DNA of 64,000 nucleotides from assembly GCA_949130485.1 (NCBI GenBank), contig OX422184.1:9774996-9838995 (forward strand), written 5' to 3'. This document shows, piece by piece, positions 1 to 10,101 of this stretch. Each line of letters starts with the position of its first letter. The stretch's first letter is position 1. The translations under genes and the position numbers were made by a program. The DNA is from Agelas oroides (taxonomy: Eukaryota > Porifera > Demospongiae > Agelasida > Agelasidae). Below the pieces are notes generated by a model. That model did no database searches and was not told the DNA's origin. It saw nothing but the letters and a program-made list of their open reading frames with translations.

Positions 1-860
1 TGGTTGACGGAAATGAGATGCCAGTTTGTGCAGCTCCAAGCAGCAAAGTGTGCTTGCCAAATCAGCACGTGCACAAACTGGCGTTTTCAAGCAAGGGCAT
101 ACATTATACAGCCTTCTACCTATGACACGGACATCATTTGCACAAGGATGACAGTGTACAGGAACCAACCATCTTCAAGTCACTTCCTTCAGCTTCCGGC
201 TCAAACTTGAAGCATTTCTCACATGAATGAATGACAGAGGAGGAATACAATCAAACTTATGTTCAACCACACCTTCAACGCTGTCTCCTGATCTCGATTT
301 CTAGAATGTGACGTGTACATTATCCTACTTCCGCAGTTATACAACTTCCATGCACTCATTCCTCAAAATTTTCCTACGTGTACTAACACACCTTCAACGC
401 CATCTCCCCATCTTTATACAATACACAAATTTTACTTTGTAATATAAAATCTAATTATGCAAAATATGCAAAGTTGACTTTGATTTTTGACCCCAAATTT
501 CACCCGTTGGTTTTCTCATTCCATGGCTATTGTCAAACCGTAATCAAATTACTGTAATAAATGATTTATTATAGTAATTTGATTAGTTTGACAATAGTCA
601 TATTTTAGCTTGTCAAATTACTATACTTTGTTTTTAACAGTGTTTGTGATGTATGTAAAATTCTGTATTCAGTACCAAACACTTCACAATTGATTGTAGA
701 AATATCACCACTATTAAATATCAACATCAACATACTAAACAATAACAAAGGTTAAATGTCAGGATTAGGGCATGTAATAGCTTTGTATGGGTCCCAAACA
801 TGTTCACGAATAGTTGAAAAAAGAGCATGCCGCTCATTTGCGTATGACAGCAGAGAGGTC
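1..860. other. AT-rich intergenic DNA, no gene seen
   Basis: No reading frame with recognisable protein content was found on either strand. The only structure seen is the hairpin at 527-596. Confidence 0.5.
527..596. repeat. 70-bp AT-rich inverted repeat (hairpin)
   Basis: CTATTGTCAAAC at the left end is matched by GTTTGACAATAG at the right end. The arms continue inward as TAATCAAATTACT and its complement and meet around ATGATTTAT, with only a 2-bp bulge (CG) in the left arm. This is the shape of a small foldback element or the relic of a palindromic MITE. No target duplication was identified. Confidence 0.7.
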
Positions 861-1044
861 TGTGAAGGTGCATTTTGTTTTATTCATGTGAACTTTACCG
901 ACAAGCAGTGAAGAATGCTACCAATGAGTAGTGCAAAGTCAAATGTGTTATGTGAAGATCGAAGGTTTCGAGAACAAGCTGCCACTTGTCTTGTAAGCCT
1001 ACCCTTGTAAACTTTCAGCTCTTTAGTAGAGAAAGGTGCATTTG

Positions 1045-1225
1045 TTTGGTGTATGCAATGAGGGTCTACCTAAACAAGTGAATTACTTGAGAGACGAATC
1101 ACACACCATAGGGACAAATGGCACGAAAAAGGCTGTATTCTTCATGCCGATAACTGTGCAGGTCAGAACAAAAAAGGGAAGCAGTACTTGTTCTGGATAA
1201 ACCCAAGTAATAGCATATCACACTC
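1045..1225 (+). pseudogene. Remnant of a transposase-like protein (DUF7869-like, DNCxGQNK motif)
   Basis: Two frames hold adjoining parts of one protein. 1045-1116 reads FGVCNEGLPKQVNYL; 1089-1225 reads ILHADNCAGQNKKGKQYLFW. From memory of animal transposon proteins, a GVCNE...QVN block followed by HADNC.GQNKN marks a large family with a DDE-like fold, often annotated DUF7869. The spacing between the blocks is shorter than I expect, so bases are missing and the frame changes near 1110. Upstream (860-1044) there are scattered compatible residues but no open frame. Dead fragment; the family name is my inference. Confidence 0.6.
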
Positions 1226-1544
1226 AGCCTTGGAAAGGCGCTTAAGTGGAAATCCTAGCTTCTGCTACTTCTTCAACACTGAAGTCAGCAAAACAGTTCA
1301 AATAACAGCCACACCCACTGCGAAATCTATCACGCACAACTGTTAGTTCAGCCTCCCTCTGCTGCACTCCAGTCCGCTCCTGTAGCTGTGAGAGCCTCAA
1401 AAATAATGTGGCTATCAATGTTATGCACAACCCCCCCCCAGTAGGGGCCACATGGGGGCATAGGTGGGGATTTGAACTTCTAGGGGCGGCCTCTTGAACT
1501 AATTACCCCATATCCCCCCACCCTGCATCCTAGGGACACACCTA
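1226..1544. other. No gene recognised; short C-rich tract
   Basis: A run of C near 1431-1439 and a short minus-strand open frame (1242-1451) without recognisable content. Nothing else is supportable. Confidence 0.4.
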
Positions 1545-2215
1545 ACTGCATACACACAGTTGTGCTACGGGTCTGAGGCTCACTCATTAACATTACGAGT
1601 GTGAGCTCTCCCACACTAGACTTATCACTGTGAGGCTCTCACAGTTATGCTACGGGTGTGAGGCTCACTCATATTAATATTACGAGTTTGAGGCTCTCTA
1701 ACACTTGACTTACCACTGAGGGTCTCACAGTTGGACTAGCGGTCTGAGGCTCACTCATATTAATATTACGAAGCTTGTAGCTCTTCGCCCTGGGCTGTGA
1801 TAACGCTTAGCTGTAACCATAATGCCTTTAGGTGTCATTCGTCATAATTTTAGCACATGGAAATTTCTCACGCAGTTAGGCATCTTTCGCATATCAAGGG
1901 TTACATTAGAAGCGCTCACACTTGACTTTCCACTGTGAGGCTCACTCATAGTTACGCTGCGGGTCTGAGGCTCACTGATTAACATTCTGAGTGTGAGGCT
2001 CTCTCACACTTGACTTTCCACTGTGAGGCTTAACATGAAGACCCTCAAACACATGTCACTGACCAGGTAACTGGTCTAGGATAGGGCACTCCCAGCTGTC
2101 GACCAGGTAGCAGCAGAGAGCCTCACAGTGATAAGTCGCAAGTGTGAGGGATAGCCTCACGCTCGTAATGCTAATGAGTGAGGGTCAGACCTGTAGCGTA
2201 ACTGTGAGTGAGGAG
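1545..2215. repeat. Diverged tandem repeat 'gtgtgaggctcactca', last unit inverted
   Basis: Units built on GAGTGTGAGGCTC, TCACACTTGACTTNCCACTGTGAGGCTCACTCA and TTAACATTACGAG recur from 1545 to about 2045. An inverted unit follows at about 2110-2215 (GAGCCTCACAGTGATAAGT ... GCTCGTAATG). A similar pair lies at 6,955-7,045. The gaps between units contain unrelated sequence (1,790-1,910 and 2,040-2,100), so this is a scattered palindromic repeat family rather than a clean satellite. Confidence 0.7.
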
Positions 2216-2486
2216 GGTGGCAGGGAACTTGTCCATTGCACTTTGAGTCAGCTAACGAAAATGATGTTCCTTTATTATATTTATATGTGTGCGATATGGT
2301 ACAGGGTGTCTTAGTGGATTGAATCTTACATGTGGAACCATATAGAGCGTATATGTAAAAGAACAAGAAGCTTTGGCTCTAGTTGATCTCTGGCATTCTT
2401 AGATGTCATGGTTTTTCTGTCAATATGTTTTTCAGAGTTGTGGTGTTAGCTCTTTCACAACCGTCCTTATTTCAGGGGGAGAATAA

Positions 2487-2829
2487 ATGAGGAAGGTGGG
2501 GCCGACCCCACCTACAATATGTTGCATTGGGAATGAACTTGGGCTGGTGGAAGCTGCCCCAGCCAAGATCCATTTTAACTCATCAGCACAGCTACGTTTT
2601 TGCAAGCCCCGGACAGTACCCTACGCCCTAACGGGGAAGGTTGAACAAGAACTTGAGTGGCTGGAGAGCACTGGAATCATCAGTGCAGTGCAGTTTGCAA
2701 CACCCACAAGGGCCTCTGTCAGTACAATCGGCTACAATTTGTACCCAAACTTTCCAGCACTCTAGCCCCTCTCCACCGATTACTCCGGAAGACCACCTGG
2801 ACCTGGGGACCTGAACAGCAGAAAGCTTA
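2487..2829 (+). pseudogene. Ty3/gypsy pol fragment: reverse transcriptase with internal deletions
   Basis: The first frame (2487-2700) carries the N-terminal RT segment with KPRTVPYALTGKVEQELEWL and GIISAVQF. A second frame continues with THKGLCQYNRLQF, and then directly with LSSTLAPLHRLL and WGPEQQKAY (to 2829), which belong to the RT/RNase H junction of Ty3/gypsy elements. The catalytic YxDD region that should lie between is absent, so at least two deletions and a frameshift have removed the polymerase core. No LTRs were found nearby. A minus-strand gypsy 3' end lies at 3,215-3,580 but need not be the same copy. Confidence 0.8.
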
Positions 2830-2899
2830 TACGTATAGTAATTTGAATATTTATAGCACTGTGAATGCCCATAGCACTATGTGCCAACCAAAAGCTGGG

Positions 2900-3074
2900 C
2901 TCCTCAAAGCAAACCTTAGGCGGGGAGTGGTCCCGCCCTTTCTGCAGTAGGCCACGGGTCGGGAGTTCAAAGGGACCGAAACCCGTGGTCATGCGAGGAC
3001 CGGAAAGGGTACTCCCCTGAAGACCAGTATTTTTTTTTTTTGTTTTTTTTTTTGGAGCATATCCCAAAAACAGT
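2900..3074 (+). repeat. SINE-like repeat, copy 1
   Basis: This ~170-bp unit runs from CTCCTCAAAGCAAACCTTAGG to a T-rich tract (3030-3053) and CCCAAAAACAGT. It recurs inverted at 6,708-6,865. AGGCGGGGAGTGG and GGGAGTTCAAAGGGACC loosely resemble Pol III A and B boxes, which suggests a tRNA-derived SINE, but both are degenerate and the homology extends beyond the T tract. Shared ends define the unit; the SINE class is inference. Confidence 0.5.
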
Positions 3075-3214
3075 CACTGCTGCACGTCCTGCTTGGGTAA
3101 TGACTACTCGGCTTCCCCTTAGAATGCACCCATCTTTGTAGTAGCCTACTACTAAAATGTGGGTTCAGTTGCAATCACTGTAATAACTGGGAACAAGAAA
3201 CAGTACATGAGAGT

Positions 3215-3580
3215 TCAATATCTCTCTGGTGGCTTTCTCGTTCGAGATTGGTAATGACGAGTCATAGCAGACTCAGGTAGTGGTGCAACAGTTTCACTGT
3301 CCTGTCCAACAGTTGGCAGTGTCCCCTGCCCAACTGGTGCTCTGTCCTGTTCTGAGGGTGTAGCACTGGTAGTGGTAGTCGTTCCACTAGCACCGATTGC
3401 AATGTCCATATCATCCTCACAGAGAGGAATATCAGACTGTTCTGGATCCTCTGAGAAGGCAACAGTTCGACCATGACGAACATTCCAGAGTGCGTCAGTT
3501 CTCTGATGGTGAAAAAGTGTTTGTTAAAAACCAGGGCAGAGGAGAACAGCAACTTTCTGCTCTAAATTTGGCTTAAGTAA
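3215..3580 (-). pseudogene. Ty3/gypsy pol 3' end with an inverted block
   Basis: On the minus strand, 3,478 down to 3,215 reads RHGRTVAFSEDPEQSD..., a low-complexity linker, then HYQSRTRKPPERY and a stop. This is the basic Pro-Pro-Arg tail typical of gypsy pol C-termini. Immediately upstream, 3,481-3,545 makes better sense on the plus strand (VRQFSDGEKVFVKNQGRG), which looks like the end of a gypsy integrase (the VGDxVxVxN element). In element order this block sits in the right place but on the wrong strand. The overlapping minus-strand reading there is probably a shadow. Confidence 0.55.
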
Positions 3581-3599
3581 GTCCATTGATTTATATCTC

Positions 3600-4800
3600 T
3601 TGGTGGTTCAGTGGGACCTGGAATAACCCCAAGAAGAATGACATTCTCTCTTTTGAATCGGCAATTGTATTGAACTTTGAATGACACTGGTCCTGAACTC
3701 TCTATGATATGACCAGGCAACTGCATGAGAAGCAGTGAATCGTTTTCTCAAGTGATCCTGATGGCAGCTAATTGTTCTGCCATCCTGCAGTGGCAGATTC
3801 AGGACTGTTAAATACATAGCACCAACTGAAGCATTTGTCAGCTTAAATGGCTGAAACCAATCAATATTAAGCATCACAGCATACACATACGAGTCTGCTA
3901 GAGCAGGTTGTCCATTGAGGTGCTGAAACTCCTTCCAGATTTTGCCATCATAAATGTCTCGTAGCTCAGTGCTATTAGGCAGGGAACGCCAATGTTCACA
4001 AAGTTCAACAAAGCCTGGACGAAGCAAGAAGTTTCGAATTGAGACTCTGAGACCTTGGTAACAAAAAACTTTAAAGGGATATAAAAGCTGCTTACCACTG
4101 AGAAGATTTACTGATCTTAAAAGATGAACTCCGCATTGTGAACGGGAATTAGGGTGTGGACGATAATTACATGTTTTGCTAAGCAACTTTACTCCACTCT
4201 GTTCAATGCAATTTTTAACTCATAAACACTGTAACATTTTCGGCAAACAATGAAGCGAGCAAACTCTTCCTTGATCCCAAAAAACTTCTGCATTTGGTAT
4301 ACCGACATAGGAAAAGAGCCAGCCAAGTTAGCTATAAAGTCACTGTGATGGCCAACAATCCTCCATTTTATAATGAACCGCCAGCCCTTCCCCAGCAAAA
4401 CACAATGACTTCAAAACCTGAGAATGTGTTACTGACATGGCTTCTGTTATTTCTATTGCGACTACAAGCTAAGCACTACATTCCTGATTCTGCAGTGAAC
4501 TGTCTTCTGAAATTTTTGTACATGTTCTTCAGCATAAGTCAGCTTCCAACTGCAATTGGTCAGCATCTTCCCACATCTCTTCTGCCAGTGTGGAAAAGAC
4601 AGGCAACAATCTCAAACAGTGACCTCATTGGTAAACTGTAGTAAAATGAAACATACCATACCTGAGCTGTAATCAGCTCCAAAATCATCACCAGTTAAGG
4701 ACAGGTCTGTTTCATCTAGATGCCCAGAAGCTATGTAGTAAATGGAGCATCTGGAAACCACACTGCCATTTTGAGTAGTAAAACAATTCATTTTCAATGA
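3600..4800 (-). pseudogene. tnp2-like transposase remnant (minus strand, with a plus-strand block)
   Basis: From high to low coordinates the minus strand carries an acidic N-terminal stretch (DLSLTGDDFGADYSS, about 4,700), then SFPMSVYQMQKFFGI and FIVCRKCYSVYE (about 4,340-4,215). Next come CGVHLLRSV, LLYPFKVFCYQGL, FLLRPGFVELCEHW, YDGKIWKEF and MLNIDWFQPFK..SVGAMYLTVLNLP (4,150-3,800). Near 3,660-3,600 follow QKRECHSSWGYSRSH and TTKRYK. I recognise this order as the tnp2 (Transposase_21-like) family. Stops and frameshifts break it throughout. About 4,390-4,535 reads instead on the plus strand as LLFLLRLQAKHYIPDSAVNC and LLKFLYMFF, the segment that should precede the SFPMS block: a block inverted in place. 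Confidence 0.75.
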
Positions 4801-4939
4801 ACCATATAAGTATGGCAGTGCAGTTTATGAGCAAACACTGGAAACAAGGCATAAGCTTGTGCACTGTACTACTACAGCAAAGCACATGCCATAACTAGCG
4901 TAAAGATACCATTACTAGGACAGCTGCGTTGTTCCGGCT

Positions 4940-6045
4940 ATGGACCAATCTCAGGCAGCCACTAGTGATCTAGCTATGGATCGGTCTCAGACAGCCACCA
5001 ATGCACCAGCATCTCAAAAGCGCCATAGTGGTGGTGAGTTTGAGGACATCAATGAAGTCATGTATACGTGGTACAGCTTGGCCAGACAGCACAGTGTGAC
5101 AGTGAGTGGGCCCATGCTTCAATAAGAAGTACGCATTGTAGCAGAGAAAATGGGCCATCACCCGTTTAAGGCTTCCAATGGCTGGTTAGATAGTTTCAAG
5201 AAGCGTCACAACATCAGGCAATTTACCGTAAGTGGAGAAGCAGCAGACGTCACCCCACCCACCTACCCTTGTCTCAGCTATGTGCTCACACAGAACCCAC
5301 GTGCAAGTACACTGCTAGTTGATTTCATGTTCCTCTGGCAGCACAGAAGTACAAGGAGTCAGCAACAGTGCTGCAATATGCACAGTACAGCAGTGTACTT
5401 CAGTCTTGCAAACATTGACCCAGTCGTATGAGACTGTAGAAGGCTGGCATGAAAGATTGAAGAGTATCATTGCGGGTTACAAAGCTGAAGATGTTTGGAA
5501 TGAAGATGAAATGGGGTGATTCTAAGGAATCCCTTATTATGTATGCCAACCCCAAGGCATGGAGACGTTGCATTCTTGGGCAAAAAGACAATCTTAATGT
5601 TGGAAAACTTATCTTTCAGGTCTGGGTCATGTGAAGTTACGTTTGTTTGACCAGTTGCTTGTTTAACACGGTCAGTATATCTGTCATCACCTGTGTTGTC
5701 ATGGACTGCATCCCATGCTGTCTTAATCCACCTGATTGCTGTCAACACGTTAACCGTCTTCACAATGCTAGAGGCTGTGAGATCTCTACCATCAATCTGG
5801 GGTAATGTGTGTTTCAGCAAAAGCCGCCGATACTGAACTTTGAATTTCTTGATGATTCCTGCATCCAAAAAACAGCAGCACTTCCACAAGATGAGGAGAC
5901 TGAGAGTGAAGATCCATTCACAGACATTGAAGAAGAGGATATGAGCAGTCTGGATGAGCTCGTTTGCCAAATCAATCCAGACGCTAGTGCAAGTGACTAC
6001 ATCGATGCTGACGAGGACCTCAGTACAAGTTTTGTAGTCATTTGA
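4940..6045 (+). pseudogene. pogo/Tigger (CENP-B-like) transposase, scrambled by in-place inversions
   Basis: Plus strand: MDQSQAATSDLAMDRSQTA starts the N-terminal region at 4940. A CENP-B-type helix-turn-helix follows (GHHPFKASNGWLDSFKKRHN, 5,150-5,215). After about 175 bp of unrelated sequence (5,254-5,430) comes ETVEGWHERLKSIIAGYKAE..VWNEDEMG, where DE is the start of the DDE catalytic region. The C-terminal acidic tail (EDPFTDIEEEDMSSLDELVC, 5,910-6,045) is again on the plus strand. Between them the third DDE segment lies on the minus strand in two blocks: FSNIKIVFLPKNATS (about 5,570-5,640) and LDAGIIKKFKVQYRRLL to AIRWIKTAWDAV (5,868-5,692). Along the plus axis their order is correct, so each block was flipped in place. 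A TAA at 5,122-5,124 and frameshifts also kill the ORF. Confidence 0.8.
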
Positions 6046-6544
6046 GAGATGGAGGGCCACTTGATAGGATGTGATGCTGCTCATTCCTGGGTCGATCTCA
6101 TCTTCATTGTCACTTGTGCTGCGCACTCATAACAATACAGACGGCAACAAACGCTCCAGGGTTGGTGATCATTCAAGTAAACTTTGACCCTATACAAGAA
6201 ATTGAACCAAAAGTAGGGGGTGGGGACTCCTTTTGCGAGACTACGGTATATAAATATCACCATATAGCATCTTTTGGAACATCTTTTCGGTCATGGCCTG
6301 AAGCTGAGCGAGCCCGCATGGCCGATAAAGGGCCTCCAACATCTGGTGCAGATGTGCTACGTCCCGTATGCGTGAAGGTGATGCGCGTGCCGTCGCTGGA
6401 GCTGCAAAATGCTCGAGTGCTTCATTTTCACTGCAAGTTTAGCACTTTCTAATTGAGTAATGACATTGAACATGGCTCCAGCTAGTTCCTCTTCATTGTT
6501 TTGTGTAAAGAAGAGGAGTAATGGCTACACATTTTGTGTGAAAT

Positions 6545-6712
6545 TTTGGGAATGGGGCATTTTATGCCTTAAATGGGTGGGGCATTTATTGCTTAAGTTG
6601 GTGGGGCAGTTATGGCTTAAGTTGGTGGGGGATTTATGACTTAAATGGGTGGGGCATTTATGACTTAAACGGGTGGGGCATTTATGGCTCAAATGGATAG
6701 GGCAGTTACTGT
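6545..6712. repeat. 24-bp minisatellite, about 7 units
   Basis: Units of GGTGGGGCATTTATGACTTAAAT.G, about 24 bp long, repeat with substitutions. Because 24 is a multiple of three, the minus strand keeps an open frame (within 6,525-6,845) encoding an 8-residue repeat such as KCPTHLSH. I see no gene context for this frame and treat it as a by-product of the repeat. Confidence 0.75.
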
Positions 6713-6865
6713 TTTTGGGAGATATGCTTAAAAAAGACTGGTCTTCAGGGGAGTACCCTTTCCGGTCCTCGCATGACCACGGGTTTCGGTCCCTTTGAAC
6801 TCCTGACCCGTGGCCTACTACAGAAAGGGCGGGACCACTCCCCACCTAAGGTTTGCTTTGAGGAG
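6708..6865 (-). repeat. SINE-like repeat, copy 2 (inverted)
   Basis: Reverse complement of the unit at 2,900-3,074, from ACTGTTTTTGGGAGATATGC through GGTCTTCAGGGGAGTACCC and CCACGGGTTTCGGTCCC to GGTTTGCTTTGAGGAG. The A/T tract is shorter than in copy 1. The two copies form an inverted pair 3.6 kb apart. Confidence 0.7.
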
Positions 6866-6954
6866 ACATTTTTCTTTGATGGTAGGCGCTCTTGCTATAG
6901 TAATGGTACGCCTAGGGGTGTAGTGTGTTCCGTAAGGCTGAGCTAGGGCTGGGT

Positions 6955-7045
6955 ACTACGAGTGTGAAGCTCATTCACACTTGAGTTACTACTGTGAGGC
7001 TCACTCACCGTGACGTTACGAGTGTGAAGCTCATTCACCGCAATC
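6955..7045. repeat. Second copy of the 'gtgtgaggctc' repeat
   Basis: CTACGAGTGTGAAGCTCATTC, ACACTTGAGTTACTACTGTG and GAGGCTCACTCACCGTGACG match the family at 1,545-2,215. Two units are visible. Confidence 0.6.
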
Positions 7046-7099
7046 CCGTCCGCAGGAGATCCCCACTTAGCTACCACAGTGTATTTAATTGCGACAATA

Positions 7100-7840
7100 G
7101 ATGTGATCCCAAAAGTGGGTGGGACCATATTAGAACCGGGAGATTTAAATAATATGGAGATCAAGATTTCATACTACCGCCTCTGAGAAAAACTCGTAAT
7201 TCTAATTAATGCACACCACAAAAAAAAAAAAAAACAGCATTTTTGCTCATGCAGCAACTTTGTTTCTACTTACCCCATTCTTTCAAGTTGAGATTTATGT
7301 GATCTGAAGTTACATTGTAAAATAATATGAAAAACCAACGATTACAATATGTAATCAGATACATGCAAGACCTGGTGCAGTTACCTTGGAGACATGGTGG
7401 GAGTTTATCTACAAAATTTGTACAAGATTCAGCTGGAATGTATGCAGGAAGATTACATCCTTGGTAGGTGTCATGGATTCATTCATATTGAACAGGCATC
7501 TAGTATATATCTCTTTGTTGTCACGCAAAAGAGGTGTATGTGTCAGCCAATTGCTCTACATTGATCCACCATGGTAAAACAACAATTAACAAAATATATA
7601 TTTTAAACCAATTACCTGATGCTTCATGTGGATAATGTACTTGTGGTTGAATTCCCTGCTCCGTTACACTGACCTCTGTGAGACATGCCGACTTCTCCCG
7701 TGTGAAAGATGCCTGCCACTGACCGTCACAGGCAGTATAACTCAGCAGTGTGGCCTTTCAGCAGAAATGCCCGTTAATTTTAGTATAGTGGAGTAGTATG
7801 CGGATTACCAAGGGAACTTGGGCACATGTGCAAAGTGTGT
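7100..7840. other. Intergenic, no gene recognised
   Basis: Contains an A tract at 7,218-7,233 and short unconvincing frames (for example 7,386-7,577). Nothing was recognised. Confidence 0.4.
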
Positions 7841-8035
7841 ACTAGGCTCTCTTTCTCCTCCCGCTCACAAGAGCCTCTTTCTATAGGGGGTGCTATTTGA
7901 AACGAACACATCATTAGATACATAAGAGATCTAATGTACCACATTAATGTCTACACACTAGAGTGGTACAATGATGAGAGTTTTACTAGCCACACCCTGT
8001 TCAGCAAATTTGCAAAGCAAAAAACGGAGGAGGGA

Positions 8036-8053
8036 GGCCTGGGAACGAGGCTA
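8036..8053 (+). repeat. MITE right end, GGCCTGGGAACGAGGCTA
   Basis: Exact copy of the terminal motif shared by a MITE family in this window. The left end is probably near 7,843 (TAGGCTCTCTTTCTCC), giving an element of about 210 bp, but that end is diverged. Confidence 0.5.
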
Positions 8054-8512
8054 CTTGAACGTAATTTCCCTAACATTGGCTGTGTCAGTCACTTGGAAAC
8101 GCTGCGCAGTAGTCTGGTCCTTTTGTGTACTGGCTGGACATTGCGCAATATTTTCTCTAGACACTGAGCTGATCATGGCGCGCTAGCACTCGCTCACTGC
8201 TGTCATACCAAACCTATCCATGGTGCTTGCAAAAGGCACCCAGTACAGGTAAGTCTGCACGGCCTTTGTAGTTAAACGTACCACCGTAGTCCTACATAAC
8301 CGTACCTTCACATGGTGAGACCGTTCACACGCAAGAACGGTGAAAAGTACGTGGGCGTGTTACATGCCTAACAACATTCCAGTCGTGTTCGCCCACGTTC
8401 AATTAAAGTCTTTCTACTGTACTGGCTTTCTACCCATGACGTCACTCACGCGAGAAAATGTACCAGGCCCTCTCTCGCTTAACCGTACTGCAAGCGACGG
8501 AAAGTTGGGCAG

Positions 8513-8530
8513 GGCCTGGGAACGAGGCTA
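8513..8530 (+). repeat. MITE right end, GGCCTGGGAACGAGGCTA
   Basis: Second exact copy of the terminal motif. CCAGGCCCTCTCTCGC at about 8,463 may be a degenerate left arm. Confidence 0.5.
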
Positions 8531-8559
8531 GGTTTGAGTAGCGTTTTGTGAGGGGAGTG

Positions 8560-9119
8560 AGGGACCGTTGTCAGTTAGAAGAGATCTCATTAACCTTGAT
8601 TCTTCATCAAGTGTAACGTTAGGACATTGCAGTAATCGACTTATGTCATTACTATGCTTGCATAACTAAAAATTGTACGTAGGTAACTGAAATGTTTCGT
8701 TTGTGGAAAGGACCATCGCTGCGTATCCAGAGTATGGAGGTATCCGTTATGGCCATTCGGTATACTTCTGGTAGGCATGGTAATGTGTGTTTGGTCGGGC
8801 CTGTTGAACATGATGAGGTCGCATTTGAGACCTCTCCGTTGCTGTACCATGGCAAGAAAGGCTGTTCTATTCAAAATGGAATGACAAATTTAACTGTACC
8901 CAGAATTAGTTACTCATAACACTTGAAATGATGGCAAAGAATTCTCAGAGTTCCAGCAATTTTCTTACCTCGCAAGAAAGTAATTGCTCCACTGCCTTAG
9001 CACAGCAACTTTTGTGACTTAATTTTGAAATTATGAAACTCCTACATTCCAGCAAGATTTTGGCAAAACCAGTGCTAAATCGCATTAGATCATCATGCCT
9101 CCCGTACTTTAACCCCTTA
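8560..9119. other. Intergenic, no gene recognised
   Basis: Both strands carry overlapping open frames of about 70-100 codons with no recognisable motif. The region ends at the left border of the duplicated block. Confidence 0.4.
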
Positions 9120-9344
9120 GCCACCATAACTTTGTGTATATGATGCAGGTAGCCATTTTGAGTGGCTAGAACAATGGCGTTTTGGTGTCTGTTGCCCGCA
9201 ATATATAAAGGAACATAGGGTATGCTAAGTTCCAAAACAGCGAACGTTAACATAATCTTTGGAAATCATCTATGCAGCTGGTTGCACTTCTGCAATCACA
9301 ATTGGCTCTGCACGAATTCCTGCAGAGAACATGGAAACATGGCA

Positions 9345-9424
9345 AAAGTCACCAGACCCTCCTCCCTGCGCGAGATACTGAAAGCGATCCCCGCTGGGGT
9401 TGGTAGGGTCTGGGAACGAGACTA
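9345..9424 (+). repeat. MITE variant with AGACC...GGGTCTGGGAACGAGACTA ends
   Basis: The left arm CCAGACCCTCCTCCC (about 9,352) pairs with the right arm GGGTCTGGGAACGAGACTA (ending at 9,423). It belongs to the same family as the GGCCTGGGAACGAGGCTA elements. Its duplicate is at 16,831-16,910 with one base changed (GGTTGGTAG versus GGTTCGTAG). Confidence 0.6.
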
Positions 9425-9749
9425 ATGTCCATTACTAGTGTTTCCCCTCACTTTTAACAACACCATACTACTTTCCTACCTATTCAAAACCATAATCCTA
9501 TACAAGCTTAATGTGTGGCTCACCGAGTATTGGTGCTCTCCCAAGAACTGCCTCCACGCGTTCACCAATTGCTCCCGGACACACCTTCGCTCTCCAAGTC
9601 AGTGCTCTCTTCCAGACGCTCGTTCTCCTCTCCAACTCAGTGTTCCACAAGTTTCACGACCGCTCTTCAACTCGCAATTCCGTTGCTCGGTCTGGCGCGC
9701 GCGCATGCGTTATTACTGATACTGTATTACTTACCTGGTAAATTATAGC

Positions 9750-9945
9750 ATCGCCATCGTCTATCGTCGCATCGCCATTGTCTATCGTCGCATCATCGTC
9801 ATCGTCTATCGTCTATCGTCGCATCGTCATCGTCTATCGGCGCATCGTCATCGTCTATCGGCGTATCGTCATCGTCTATCGGCGCATCGTCATCGTCGCA
9901 TAGACATCGTCGCGTAGCGCGACCTCCAGGGCCACCGTAGTTAAC
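9750..9945 (-). repeat. CGATGA-type minisatellite with conserved hairpin end, copy 1
   Basis: Irregular repeats of ATCGTCATCGTCTATCGTCGC run to 9,900. They are followed by a conserved end: TCGCGTAGCGCGA, able to form a hairpin, then CCTCCAGGGCCACCGTAG and TTAA. The same end and array occur inverted at 15,157-15,340. A movable unit with a terminal hairpin and internal minisatellite recalls short non-autonomous Helitron/Helentron relatives, but the usual CTRR end is not evident. Confidence 0.55.
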
Positions 9946-10101
9946 TCACCATCAAGCACACTTCCTCCAACTGCTAGTAAACGGAGCTTGATAGTACATT
10001 TCAAAGGTGACACATTAAGGAACTCAAAAACTTGAATCAAATTGTACAAAAAGCGTGACGAAAACATGGGTGCAACATGAATGCAACACTACAGAGAGAA
10101 C

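Noticed and set aside
2157-2366. Minus-strand frame of 69 codons
   Set aside because: Overlaps repeat sequence and has no recognisable content.
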